Source: Imbricaverruca yamaguchii (taxonomy: Eukaryota; Arthropoda; Thecostraca; Neoverrucidae). From it: a DNA stretch of 64,000 nt. Within the stretch, counting starts at the first letter, position 1; every line of letters starts with the position of its first letter. The notes under the pieces were generated by a model, which saw nothing but the letters and a program-made list of their open reading frames with translations, was not told the origin of the DNA and ran no database searches. This document shows positions 1 through 11,025 of this stretch, in pieces. The position numbers and the translations under genes were made by a program. The stretch covers positions 176,501-240,500 of the forward strand of contig JAOTOL010001339.1 in assembly GCA_034440575.1 (NCBI GenBank), read 5' to 3'.

Positions 1-105
1 GCCGCGTCCGTCTCGCCTCCGAGGCAGGCGGCTTCTGGGGCAAGCGCTCTGGATCGGCTGCTGGAAGCGGACGTTATGGGGTCGGCAAGCCTTGTTCCGG
101 CGAGA

Positions 106-281
106 GCCGGGTGCGTGGTCAAGGTGATGGGCTCTGGGTAGCAAAGATCCCGGGTTCGATACTCGCGCCGCTCGGGACATTTCCCAATGCCGCGGCCCAC
201 TGGTGAAACAGTGTAGGCAGCGCCATTTGCCGTGAATGTGCATAAAGTGTGTCGTGAACCACCCAATAAACAAACCAAATG
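106..281 (+). mobile_element. tRNA-derived SINE, family 2
   Basis: A tRNA-like head carries a B-box-like GGTTCGATACT at 152-162. It is followed by a body with GCGCCGCTCGGGACATTTCC and a tail ending in CACCCAATAAACAAA. The same body and tail occur at 60786-60907 without the tRNA head, which shows this is a dispersed family. The body end and A-rich (AAAC-like) tail are typical of tRNA-derived SINEs. I see no convincing target-site duplication here. The head is too diverged to be a working tRNA gene. Confidence 0.75.
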
Positions 282-504
282 GTGAGAGAAAAAATGTGAT
301 ACAATCAGAATGAAGTAAGGATAGACCTGCATCATTCGCCAGCTGTCTTAGTAATTCATACGCATCCATACCTGGCCTGATCTCGTTCTCATGTACTTGG
401 ACATGGCACTGCTCCACTTGATCTCGATCATGCGTGAAAACGGTTGGCAGTTTTTCGTTGGATAAGACCCGCTGCTGGAATCAAGTCGAACCTTAGGTAT
501 GCCA

Positions 505-675
505 GGTATGCTGGACCAAGGACCATGGTCCAGCATGCCTGTCAGCACGTCTGAGGTGGTGTAGCGACCTGCGATGTGACCTGGGATAGGTCACAGATAG
601 TTCCTGTGACCTGGGATTACTGGACTCAAGGGGAAGTCCAGTGGACCTGCGATAGGTCCACTGCACGTCCCCTTG
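505..675. repeat. Cluster of stem-loop-forming inverted repeats
   Basis: Three or four inverted repeats follow one another. The first has 13-base arms at 505-517 and 527-539 with one mismatch. The second has TGTGACCT and AGGTCACA around GGGAT at 575-595. The third has CAGTGGACCT (639-648) and AGGTCCACTG (654-663) around GCGAT, enclosed by a further pair CAAGGGGA (627-634) and TCCCCTTG (668-675). The function is unknown. It could be the terminus of a fold-back element. Confidence 0.8.
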
Positions 676-984
676 AATCCGCGTCCTTCCAAATCATTTC
701 GATCCAACTCTGGACTATCCCTGGATCGGGTGTACCCCGGGGGTGGCGGAACGGCTGCATTAGCCCGCCGAAGGGCATCCAAGTTAGCTGCTGGAATGCC
801 ACGATTTAACGCGCGAATTCCAAACACTTGGGATGCACAGCTCTGAGAGAGATTAGGCCCATCAGACTCCGATACTGAGCCTTCTTGAGGACACGTTCTG
901 AGCGGTTTGAAGGCGACCGCAAAGGCCAGCTGTTCAGACGAGGTGTGCTTGATGACGAAGTGATATTTCGAGCTGCGATCATGC
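676..984. other. Non-coding stretch, nothing recognised
   Basis: Unique-looking sequence of mixed composition. I see no exon, tRNA or repeat unit. Confidence 0.5.
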
Positions 985-1180
985 GATGCACGTCATCTCA
1001 GATGATGGCAGCTTCTGGTGCGGCTCCCAACACAAGCATGTAGCAATCATCCTACACATCATCTCAAATCGTCACAGCGTGTGGTGTGGCTTCCAGCACA
1101 AGCATGCTGCACATACGATCATACTTCACATCATCTGAAATCGTCGCAACGTATGGTGCGGCTTCCAGGATAAGCATGCT
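985..1180. repeat. Tandem repeat, about 67-base unit, 3 copies
   Basis: Three diverged copies share a core of CATCATCTSAAATCGTC-type sequence followed by GGTGYGGCTTCCAGCACAAG and GCATGCTGCA. The copies differ at many positions, so the array is old. Confidence 0.7.
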
Positions 1181-2319
1181 GCATGTGGCATGCCTTTGCT
1201 TGCATCACATCCAGACAAAGGAATTGATTGGTATTGGTCTCGGAACGACATGCACACCCACAGCTTCATCAGTTCACTTCATTGGGTGTTTGGTTGTTGA
1301 TATATTTCAATTCTGCATCAGCCGACATTTGGGCTGACAGTAGCCGACGCTGGATGAAATAGACATGAGCAAGGTTTACAAAGACATGGACTTTGTGAGG
1401 CTTCCAGGGTCAATGGAGAAATTGATTGCAACGTTGTGACATTGGAACGATTGATGACAGGGACATACATTAATGTAAAATGTGAACCTTTTTGCGATAT
1501 TTGCCAATGTTGCGGTTAGTGCCTTTATCAGGGTGCAAAAGTCACATTATTGCACCTTGATGATGAAAGCATATAACTGAAACGTTAATGAATGCAGCGA
1601 AACGTTTCCGTTTGAACATTACTTTACGTCTAATTGTCATCTACCACTCAATGGAGATGGTCACATGCCGTCGTTCACTTTGCTAGGCATCCACTACCTC
1701 TGCTTCTGTAACGTGTCTTATCGGACTTATGATGCGCCCTATGTATCTATCTAGCTATCCAGCTATCTATCTATCCCGCTATCTAGCTAACATATTTCTC
1801 TTCGAAGATTAGGAACTTTCCGGGAGAGCAGAGATGAGGTGCAGGGGAAGTGATCACGCAACAGTGCAGTGCATTATGTCATTTACTTCTTGACATGTTT
1901 GTCACTTGTATGCTTTGAGGACAACAATTTAGTCTGTTCCAACAGCGGAAGGAGGACAGTCCCACAACTGCAAACGTCTACTTTGCTGCCACATTCGTGC
2001 CACGTGCCGCATCTTCCTTCCACCGGCCGACAGGAGCCGTCCGGGCCTCGACGCGGCGACCCCGAACTCGCTGCCATGACCCACGGTCTCCGCCCCATAC
2101 TGCGGCAGGCCGGACTGCCAGGGGTGTGTCGAGATTCGCGAGGCGATGCCGACGCAGACGACAGTAATTGGTGCTGGCGCTGCCGACAGCGGTCCGCTGG
2201 TCGCACAGCGCTGACACAGCGCCACCGGGCTGTGCGACCGCTGTTCAGCGACCATCGATCGAGCTGGACGTTTGCTGAGCACCGACACACGCCGCCGTCG
2301 CCGCTGTCTCGACATCTCC
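1181..2319. other. Non-coding stretch with a hairpin and a TATC-type microsatellite
   Basis: It holds an imperfect hairpin at about 1519-1572 (inner arms GGGTGCAA and TTGCACCT) and a degraded CTAT microsatellite at 1741-1795. From about 1930 it becomes GC-rich and open in several frames (up to 161 codons). The different frames are open at once and none resembles a known protein, so I do not call a gene. Confidence 0.5.
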
Positions 2320-2560
2320 CGACCGCCGACTGTTGTCATGATCCGGTGACCTGACCTTTGACTGTTGTCACGACCTGGTGACCTGGTCGCCGACTGTTGT
2401 CACCACCCAGTGACCTAGCTGACGATTGTCACGACCCGGTAGTCTGGTCACCGACTGTTGTCTCCACCCGGTGGTCTGTTCACCGACTGTTGTCACGACA
2501 CCGTGACCTTGGCCGCCGACCGTTCTCACGACCCGGTGACCTGGCCGCCGACGGCCGGCC
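2320..2560. repeat. Minisatellite, about 35-base unit
   Basis: Six to seven diverged units share CCGACTGTTGTCACGAC followed by CCGGTGACCTGG. A short CGG trinucleotide run lies just downstream, near 2657-2686. Confidence 0.8.
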
Positions 2561-2764
2561 GCGACCCGCCACTCCTGGCAGCGGTCCGGCCGGCCGTCAG
2601 AAGGCGCGCTCATCACCAAGGCAGCGGCCGGCTGCTTAGAGCAACAGTGTCAATCCATAGCGGCGGCGGCGGCGGCTGCGGCGGTCACGTCCAGATGGAT
2701 GAGCGCCGCCGGCGGCGGACAGCGCTTGGCCGTCACTGCGGCTAATTATCGGTCCCGCCAGGGC

Positions 2765-3560
2765 CGCTCATCGCCAGACAGCGACGCCCCCTGGTGCCGA
2801 CCGCGAGCAACGCGCCCTGGCGGAGATAGCAACGCGTCCTGGCGTAGACCGACGGCGACGGGGCCCGCGCAGACCGACGGCAACGTGCCCTGGTGCAGAT
2901 AGATAGCAACGTGGCCTGGGGCAGATAATGACTGGCGTAGATAGATAGCAACGTGGCCTGGCGTAGATAGATGGCAACGTGACATGGTGCAGATAGATAG
3001 CAACGTGGCCTGGCGTAGATAGATGGCAACGTGACATGGTGCAGATAGATAGCAACGTGGCCTGGCGTAGATAGATGGCAACGTGACATGGTGCAGGCCG
3101 ATAGCAACGGCCTGGCGTAATGTGCAACGTGGCCTGGTGTAGATAGATAGCAACGTGCCCTGGTGCAGATAGATAGCAACGTGTCCTGGCGTAGATAAAT
3201 GGCAACGTGCCCTGGTGCAGGCCGATAGCAACGTGGCCTGGCGTAGATAGACGGCAACGTGACATGGTGCAGATAGATAGCAACGTGGCCCTGGTGCAGC
3301 GATAGCAACGTGGCCTGGCGTAGATAGATAGCAACGTGGCCTGGCGTAGATAGATGGCAACGTGACATGGTGCAGATAGATAGCAACGTGGCCTGGCGTA
3401 GATAGATGGCAACGTGACATGGTGCAGGCAGATAGCAACGTGGCCTGGCGTAGATAGATGGCAACGTGACATGGTGCAGATAGATAGCAACGTGGCCTGG
3501 TAACGTGGATCGACGGCAACGGAGCCCGCCCAGACCGGCGGCAACGTGACCTGGCAATCT
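2765..3560. repeat. Minisatellite, 26-base unit, over 20 copies
   Basis: Units alternate between two types: TAGCAACGTGGCCTGGCGTA and TGGCAACGTGACATGGTGCA, each followed by GATAGA. The core 2880-3505 is homogeneous and both edges are degenerate. All three minus-strand frames stay open for 258-286 codons because the unit lacks stops. These frames are not genes. Confidence 0.92.
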
Positions 3561-4689
3561 GCTGACGACTAAGTGGGCAACAAGAGGCTAACGACTCCCC
3601 TCCCAAACAGGGGAGGCTAACGCTTTGGGTTGCAGAAACAAGGATTGTTTTTTATTCGGAAAATGTGTCATTTTGTTATTGCCTCTCAGCTCTCCATTGC
3701 GGAAGCTGCATTTGACGAGCATCATGCAGCACGTTTATACATATGTGTTGCGTGCGGCAAGGTCCGTGATGGCAAAGTATATCGCAAGTCTGGCACCAGT
3801 ACCTCACATTCGCGGAGCATAGGCGGTTGCCTCAGTCCCAACAAACTCCCGGACAGGATAGTCGCGTGGTTCTCCCGAGTTCATTTTCTAAAAACAAATT
3901 TGAAGTGTGCATTCCTTTCTGCCGATCAGTTCTTCCAATTTGTACGAGCATGTCTAGGCAACGAGCCGTCCCCCATCACATCTTTAATCGTGTGGGATAT
4001 GCATTGCACTAACGCCTCTTTACAAGTTAACATTTTCTGCACGGTATCCATACTGGTAATGTTCCAGTATGCAATGCATGATGGCATACCGTGCAATCTT
4101 GGGTGACGGCGTGATGCAACTGTTCGCACACTGTGAACTTACTGAGTCATCGACTGATCGAAACCCGTTTAAGAGCGGCATTCCCGGACGGAGACGGGGC
4201 CCACGTGAGGATCCCAATAAGTCAGAATTTATTCTCACATGTGTCCAGCTACCATTTTGCTGCATGATTCATCACCAGGAAGCATTCCAAGGATAACTTT
4301 GCTGCAATATACCGGTACCAAAAATACCGGTACCAAAGCATGTGTGGTAGTCAAATAGCTGATACGAGAACGAAAACTTGTGATATACGCTTGAAGTACT
4401 GATGGTAAATTGAAAATATGATGATGAAATGCGAACTTGCATACTACATGAATGCAACGGTAATAGACCAATGCATAATATACACCAATGCTTGATGATA
4501 TCGGGACTTTCAGATGGTGATGTCAGACATTTGCCAATGCGCGAGATCAGTTCAGCAACCACAGCAAGTGTTTCCCTAAGTTTCTAATAGCATATTCTAC
4601 ATATATCTTCCTTAGCCACCGGATATCTCTGTTTCCAGGGAGATCACATCTTGTAGACGCCTAGCTTTATCTCTTTGTGAGTGCACGTG
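3561..4689. other. Non-coding stretch, nothing recognised
   Basis: Mixed composition with short open frames only (up to 158 codons) and no recognisable domain. A 15-base direct repeat containing ACCGGTACC is present at 4307-4336. Confidence 0.5.
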
Positions 4690-4965
4690 ACCAATGTACA
4701 GCCGGTCGTATACTTCAACTGGTACGATGTTTGGCAAATGTACAGCCAGTCGTGCATCTACCACTGGTACAAAGTCTGGCCAGTGTACAGCCATTCGCAT
4801 GTCTACTACTGGTACGATGTCTGGCCAGCGTACAGCCAGCCGTTTCCTACCACTGGTACGATGTCTGGCCAGTGTACAGCCATTCGCATGTCTACCACTG
4901 GTACGATGTCTGGCCAGCGTACAGCCAGCCGTGTACCTACCACTGGCACGATGACTAGCACACCC
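4690..4965. repeat. Minisatellite, 45-base unit, about 6 copies
   Basis: The unit contains GTACAGCCATTCGCATGTCT and CCACTGGTACGATGTCTGGC. Because 45 is a multiple of three and the unit lacks stops, all three + frames read open as periodic peptides. The repeat explains them without a gene. Confidence 0.9.
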
Positions 4966-5089
4966 TCGGCCTACCTAGGATCTGATACACACTGGCCTTC
5001 CCGTCTGGGACATAAGTAAAGGTGTTGTCTCACTGTTAACGTTGCATGTGTCTCTAGCGCCGGAGGAAAAGGAAGAACCTTGGGTTTCT

Positions 5090-5250
5090 TTTACGACGTA
5101 CTCAACCACTAAGCTATATGACGTCACCAATCTCCCACGCCGATCGGTCGCGGGTGGACTCGGTAAATGCCGTCGGTTGCGAGATCCGAACCCACAATCT
5201 TTCGATCAAGAGCCCGACGCTCTACCAACTGAGCTACCACGGCGCCCTCT
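5090..5250 (-). mobile_element. tRNA-Lys-headed SINE (minus strand)
   Basis: On the minus strand a tRNA-like head starts at 5250. It has an A-box-like TAGCTCAGTTGG, an anticodon loop CTCTTGA (CTT, Lys-type) and a B-box-like GGTTCGGATCT. The acceptor stem does not pair at its 3' end, so this is not a working tRNA. The downstream body (GATCGGCGTGGGAGATTGG and a tail with ACGTCGTAAAA) matches the body of the SINEs at 5641, 19443 and 60738, which carry a different tRNA head. Confidence 0.78.
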
Positions 5251-5621
5251 AGCGCCAGAGTCCAAAAGCGCACGCTAATCGGAACTCCACTAGCGTTCTG
5301 CGGCCAAGTGGTGCATGGTCGTCTATTCATTGCCACCATGGACACTCCATCTATTGTCAATTAGCAGTTAGCTTTCCATTACTTACCGTTAGTTTGGATT
5401 CTCAGTAATTCGTTTCCCCCGTTCGAAGCCGCCCAATTAATTCAACCTCTTCCAGCACGATTGCAAGCGTTAGATTGGCTTTCAGTGTCGTTGGTGATTA
5501 TCTCTGACAACGCTCGCGACAATCCGCAGCTGGCCTGCCTCCTCCGCTTCCGGTCTCCGGGATAGTACAGCATCGCTACCGTCATCTTCCGCGTGCAATG
5601 TCCTACTGTTGACATCGGCGA
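5251..5621. other. Non-coding stretch between two SINEs
   Basis: I see no exon, repeat unit or motif. Confidence 0.45.
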
Positions 5622-5813
5622 CCACTCTGCCTGTCTGCAGGGGACGAGTAGCCTAGGGGTAAGATGCTCGTCTCACAATCGAAAGGTTGTGGGTTCGAGT
5701 CTCACCTCTCGCTACTCTCCGCCCGCGACCAATCGGCGTGAAAGATTGGCGACGCTGCATGACTCAACGGTCGATGTGTCGTAAAAACCAATAGCCACTC
5801 TGCCTGTCTGCAG
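5622..5813 (+). mobile_element. tRNA-derived SINE, family 1, with 19-bp target-site duplication
   Basis: The SINE body at 5641-5794 is flanked by perfect 19-base direct repeats, CCACTCTGCCTGTCTGCAG, at 5622-5640 and 5795-5813. These are the hallmark of a LINE-mobilised insertion. The tRNA-like head has an A-box-like TAGCCTAGGGG and a B-box GGTTCGAGTCT at 5692-5702. The body holds AATCGGCGTGAAAGATTGG and CGACGCTGCATGACTCAACG. The intact duplication suggests a relatively recent insertion. Confidence 0.92.
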
Positions 5814-5929
5814 CATGTCTGCTGGCGGCCCGGCGCGCCTGTCGCCTGCAGGTCCGCAAACGGTGCCGTTCTCCATCCGTGCGCTGGTCCGTCCGTTCTC
5901 CAGGCGCCCGTTCTGCGCCTCCGTCCGTC

Positions 5930-6580
5930 CGTGCGCAGCGGCCGTTCCCCGGCCGGTCCGTCCGTCCGCTGCAGTGTAGCCGGCCGTTCCCCGGCCGGTC
6001 CGTCCGTCCGCTGCAGTGTAGCCGGCCGTTCCCCGGCCGGTCCGTCCGTCCGCTGCAGTGTAGCCGGCCGTTCCCCGGCCGGTCCGTCCGTCCGCTGCAG
6101 TGTAGCCGGCCGTTCCCCGGCCGGTCCGTCCGTCCGCTGCAGTGTAGCCGGCCGTTCCCCGGCCGGTCCGTCTCCGCTGCAGTGTAGCCGGCGTTCCCGG
6201 CCGGTGTCCGTCGCTGCAGTGTAGCCGGCGTTCCCGGCCGGTCCGTCCGTCCGCTGCAGTGTAGCCGGCCGTTCCCCGGCCGGTCCGTCCGTCCGCTGCG
6301 GTGTAGCCGGCCGTTCTCCGGCCGGTCCGTCCGTCCGCTGCAGTGTAGCCGGCGTTCCCCGGCCGGTCCGTCCTTCCGCTGCAGTGTAGCCGGCCGTTCC
6401 CCGGCCGGTCCGCCCGTCCGCTGCAGTGTAGCCGGCCGTTCCCCGGCCGGTCCGTCCGTCCGCTGCAGTGTAGCCGGCCGTTCCCCGGCTGGTCCGTCCG
6501 TCCGCTGCAGTGTAGCCGGCCGTTCCCCGGCCGGTCCGTCCGTCCGCTGCAGTGCAGCCGGCCGTTCCCCGGCCGCCCGT
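5930..6580. repeat. Minisatellite, 42-base unit, about 15 copies
   Basis: Each unit holds the self-complementary stretch CCGGCCGTTCCCCGGCCGG, then GTCCGTCCGCTGCAGTGTAG. Nearly every unit has a PstI-like CTGCAG. The unit is a multiple of three and lacks stops in several frames. That yields artefact reading frames of up to 391 codons on the minus strand and about 100 on the plus strand. Confidence 0.93.
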
Positions 6581-7509
6581 TCTGCGTCTCCGTTGGTCCG
6601 TGCACAGCGGCCGTCCTCTAGCTGTGGTGCGTCCGCTACGGTGCAGCCGGCCGCTCTCCGTGCGCCGGCTCGTCAGGTCCGACGGCATCACAGGCGCCGG
6701 GACGTGGCGACCTTCCCCGCCGACGACTGTCAATCGATGGTACGGTCGGTGCGCGCCGCTGCTCTCCCACTCGACGTCTCTCTCCTCCCATCCTCCACTC
6801 TGTCCGTCTCGCGCTCTCTGTCGTTCTCTCCCTCTTCCTCTCTCCTTCGCTCCATTTATGTCTCTCCTATTTCGCAAATGATCGATTCTGGTCGAAGCGA
6901 CCTAACTCCCCCCCCCCTCCCAATAGCTCTCTCATTCTATATCTGGTCTCTCGCTCTCATCCGCTTCCTCGCCTCTCATGTCCTCTCTTTCGTCGTCTCT
7001 TTCAGTCATGCCTCTCATGACTATCTTTGTCATCTGTCTCATCCTCCCCCTATCTCTCTCAATCCTTTCTGTCACTCTTCAGTTCCCTATTTATCTCCCT
7101 TCCCCGTGTGTTCGGAAAACAACGGCACACACATCCTCTGCTTGCCTGTCGTTCCCGTGCTACTTCGCTGCTGTCTCGCGTTGTGTTGTCGTCCTCGGTC
7201 GAGACGCTCCGGCAAGGGCGCAGCCTACTGCCGGAAGCTGCTCGACGGCGGAACGCTCAAGTATGGCGATTGTGTCAGATCTATGAGCAAGTTCGCCGCT
7301 TTTGCCGCTTGCCGGGATCAATGCAACAAGTCTTGATTTCGGTTAAAAATTCCGCTCTCGTGCAACTTGTCGCGCCGATGTATCGATTGTGGATCTCGGC
7401 GCGCGCTGAGCGGGCTGCCCGGCTGTCCGAGTCGGATCTGCGCCGGCCGCCGCCACCTGACGAGATACTCGGCGCCGCGTTCGGCCGGGGTCGAGCGCGG
7501 AGGCTTGCG
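6581..7509. other. Non-coding stretch with a pyrimidine-rich segment
   Basis: From about 6755 to 7110 the + strand is strongly C+T rich, with runs such as CTCCCCCCCCCTCCC. It then turns GC-rich. Open frames of up to 247 codons reflect the biased composition. I recognise no protein. Confidence 0.55.
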
Positions 7510-7551
7510 CCACCCGTCTGGATCTGTGTCCGGGCAGATCCAGACGGGTGG
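7510..7551. repeat. Perfect 17-bp stem-loop
   Basis: The arms CCACCCGTCTGGATCTG (7510-7526) and CAGATCCAGACGGGTGG (7535-7551) pair perfectly around an 8-base loop. It lies at the edge between a GC-rich block and a long AT-rich stretch. The role is unknown. Confidence 0.9.
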
Positions 7552-7616
7552 ACTGAAGCGCTCTGAGTGCAGTACAATATGGCTTTGAATTGAAGCACGT
7601 GACGTTTGCTCACCGT

Positions 7617-9469
7617 TTAGAAAAAAAAACTATAAAAATAACTTTTTAAATCCACAAATGTTGATGCATATTCGGATTGCTCTTCTTCTGGTTAAATGTA
7701 AAGCACATGCACAGGACTAGTCAGGGCGATGCAAATATACATTTGCGAAGGTGGGGTGATCAAACAGCTTATCAAAGCTATACGCGACAGGTTTTTGGGA
7801 ATAATATTATGAAGCAATAGTAATACAACACTTTCTAATTATAGGACATCTGTACTTAAGGGAATAAAAGCGATGTGTAAAATTACAAATAAAACCATGT
7901 CTATTGCATTATATATGCATGTCTACTCACACATTCATCAAGGTAAACAATGCATCTTTAGTTTTGGACCTCGGAGTCATTAACATAATTTCAATAAGAC
8001 AATCTTATAATGATGGAATATTCATGAATGACAATTTCCATGTATCACGCAATTGGAACGAAATTGATCATTCAATAAAGAAGCAAATGACTATGATTAT
8101 ATAATGTTACCGAAAGCTGAACTGAAAATTGTTGAATTAAAGACGATAACAAAAAGAAACCAAATGTTCACATTAAGTTAATTGTGATCAAAAAGTAATG
8201 TAACATATTTCAGGTATTGCCCTTCTTCAGACACAGATCAGCGATGAATCTTGGATGTACATGGTTTCTTCGGCACATAATGAGAATTTCAACTCTTGCG
8301 TTCGTCTCTGCTTGTTTTCAGCATTTGCTGATATTTCATAAGTTCTCCTCTTCGGTTAGGGATTGGCTCGAAGTTGATTATGTTGCGGAGAGCTGTGCTG
8401 AGTATTGCTGAATTAAGGGCGATCATAAAATGTAACGAAATGCTCATAAATAAAATAGAATCACTATTTGGTCTAATATATTCGGGCATGGATCTTCTTC
8501 AGAAACAGCATTTGGTTACTTGATCATACTTAGTCATAATCATATTACAAATACATAGTTGAATTAAAGACGATGAAATCAATGATTATATTTTACTTAA
8601 TATGAGCATTTTGTTACTTTCATAATCGTCTTTGATTATGACTATACACCAATATTTTCACATGATTAGAAGTATGCTCAATAATCGGAAAAGGTTGCAT
8701 AGCCCACTTCATTTATACAATAATGTTTGTCTCCGCCATGAATTGAATTATCGATATAGCTATGCTGTACTCCAGCATTTTGATGTCTCCGATATTTGGA
8801 TCATTAATTTTCCTTATATTGACACAATTACAGTGCAGATTTCAGCATATTTTCACGCCGATTCAGATGAAGCACCGTCTGTCCTCCGCCATATGTCTTC
8901 CGACCGGCTATGCTTCTCAAAACTGGAAGGAGTCACTTACACGGAATTATTTTATAATTCCATGTGTTGAATGACCGCAGTGATTTCTCGATGTTATAAC
9001 AACGCTATAATGAATCAAAATGAAGTTCATACGCCACTCAAACTTGTCTCCTGAATCCGAATCTCTTGTTTGGTTTGACATTGCCAAAATTAAGTGCATA
9101 AGAGCTCATTGAACCGTCGTGACTGATGCCGGACCAAATTGAAGCTGATGTCTGTCTAAAACATCCACCTAAACTCACCATTCCTAGCAATGCTTACTCC
9201 AAAATCCAATATGGCGCGTAAGCGTATACGTCGCTCAATTTCACCGCGATTCAGCTTTGCAATATCCGCAGATTTTTCCTCCCTGGGTCACTGCGATGGA
9301 ACAAGACATAAAGGCCGGCTCAAGCCCATCGGATCGAAGACCGAAGTTAAAAATGGCACTTACACGTTGCAACATAGTAAGATGGTGGTATGAAGATAAA
9401 TTGGTATCCGTTAGCTGTCAGTGACCATGGTTTATACACGCACTATGTAGAACTCCAAGGTTTACTCAG
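7617..9469. other. AT-rich non-coding stretch
   Basis: Base composition drops sharply to AT-rich directly after the GC-rich block. Only short open frames (up to 112 codons) occur, without recognisable domains. I see no repeat unit or RNA gene. Confidence 0.6.
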
Positions 9470-9501
9470 GGCATCATTGCACCTTAAGGTGCAATAATGC
9501 C
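9470..9501. repeat. 32-bp near-perfect palindrome
   Basis: The arms GGCATCATTGCACCTT and AAGGTGCAATAATGCC meet without a loop and have one mismatch. The core TTGCACCT is also the arm of the hairpin near 1519-1572, so both may be relics of one small fold-back element family. Confidence 0.85.
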
Positions 9502-9724
9502 TTCAGGCTAACGCTTGACGTGCATGACTGAATATTTTACTCCGAAGAGAAAATACACATATTGCATGCATATAATTCGCCTGACATCTTAGCGTTGATT
9601 CCGTGGCGTCAAGAGTGGATGTAGGAGACCACATTTGGAAGCTTTCAGAAGGAATATGTTGGAAACTCACGTGCAACACGGCTGCCGCAGAAACGCACGG
9701 CCTTCGCAGATTACTTGCGTCCCA

Positions 9725-9890
9725 TGATAGCTGGAGTTAGCCGCTCCCACACCTGCGCACTGCCCTTTGTTCAGCACTGACACGATGTGGTACATTCGCT
9801 GACGGATGATATCCGCTGCCACACCTGAACACTGCCCCTGATTCGGCGCTGACACGATGTGGCGCATTTCCTAACGGAGGATATTTGCCA
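9725..9890. repeat. Tandem duplication, 72-base unit
   Basis: Two to two-and-a-half copies share CTGACACGATGTGG, GCCACACCTG and CACTGCCC. Confidence 0.75.
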
Positions 9891-10879
9891 ACCATGTATT
9901 ATCAATGTATCTGGGTAAATATTGATATTTGATATTTCCACCTTAGTTTTGGAATAATGGGCAAACGTAAGCTTGTTCGAAAATTGGAGTGTCGATGTCG
10001 ATGAATCTTATATTGGTTTGATTCTTTGATATGTCATGTTAAGCAAACTTACAGCAAATTTAACCGGGTGCCTCGCATATTGTGTCCATATGAAAGCTCC
10101 CATGAACAAGTTTCCAGCATCGGATTACGAATGTAACTCTTAGAGGAGACGAACAAAAGCAGAACATCTCCAAATTGTAGAAATAAATGTCATATGCACC
10201 AATGTTACACAAAAATGTTGCCGGCTGAGAAAGGTTTTGATATTTGGGAATCAATTAATTCACTTTTCTACGGAAATATTTGCTCATTGGCTGTGCAATG
10301 GCACAAGCTGTCAGAAAATCTGCTGACAACAGCATCAGACAAAAACTATCACCATATTCACATTTTGTCTACTGTGTTGCGTCCCATTGGGATTTTGCAG
10401 GTCGTCTTCTCTTCAAAGGTCGATTGGGTCACAAAGAACGGATCATTAACAAGACATTCACGCTGCTGATTTGCTGTAGATTTCAGGGCACGGAGAGAAA
10501 CTCCTGCCTCCTCTCGGAAATGCAAGGTTCCACGCATGATGGTTAAATCCGCATGCACTCCACGGTTGCTCTTAAGAACATTACAAACCTGCACCGGCCA
10601 GAATAATGTATGTAAGACAACAACAACATTGCGCCTTCCGTAACGCAAATGCGAGTAAAAAACCGCGTTTACGGTTTTGGGCACTTGTGGTATATTCTTG
10701 TTGGAGGTGCATGTGCAAATATTTTATTTAAAGAAAGGTGCCGGACGGCGCCGCCGTGCCGGTCACATGACGCACGTGGAGTCCAAGACGTCACAAGGCG
10801 CTTGATCGATGCCACCCTCTCTTCCGCGATTAGCGCGTGTTGGCGAAACCCTCGTCGGGCTGCCGTCGCCTCTAATAAT
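9891..10879. other. Mostly AT-rich non-coding stretch, nothing recognised
   Basis: Open frames are short and overlap in several frames. Composition becomes GC-rich near 10740. Confidence 0.5.
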
Positions 10880-10884
10880 TCAAC

Positions 10885-11025
10885 AAGGCCGACAGCCGCC
10901 CACCTCGCCCTCCGCCGGCCGACAGCCGCCCACCTCACCCTCCGCTGGCCGACACCCCCTCCCCCACCCCCACCTCGCCCTCCGCCGGCCGACAGCCTCC
11001 CACCTCGCCCTCCGCCGGCCGACCA
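10885..11025. repeat. Minisatellite, about 30-base unit, 4-5 copies
   Basis: The units share GCCGACAGCCGCCCACCTCG followed by CCCTCCGCCG. They give a proline-rich frame on the + strand. Confidence 0.85.

Noticed and set aside
2742..3606. Three overlapping minus-strand open frames of 258-286 codons
   Set aside because: All three frames are open at once because the 26-base unit lacks stops, and the peptides are periodic. This is a minisatellite, not a gene.
5175..5250. Functional tRNA-Lys gene on the minus strand
   Set aside because: The anticodon stem and acceptor stem do not pair properly and it continues into a SINE body shared with other copies.
5702..6877. Minus-strand frame of 391 codons
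   Set aside because: Made of the 42-base array plus an antisense SINE. No non-repetitive domain is present.
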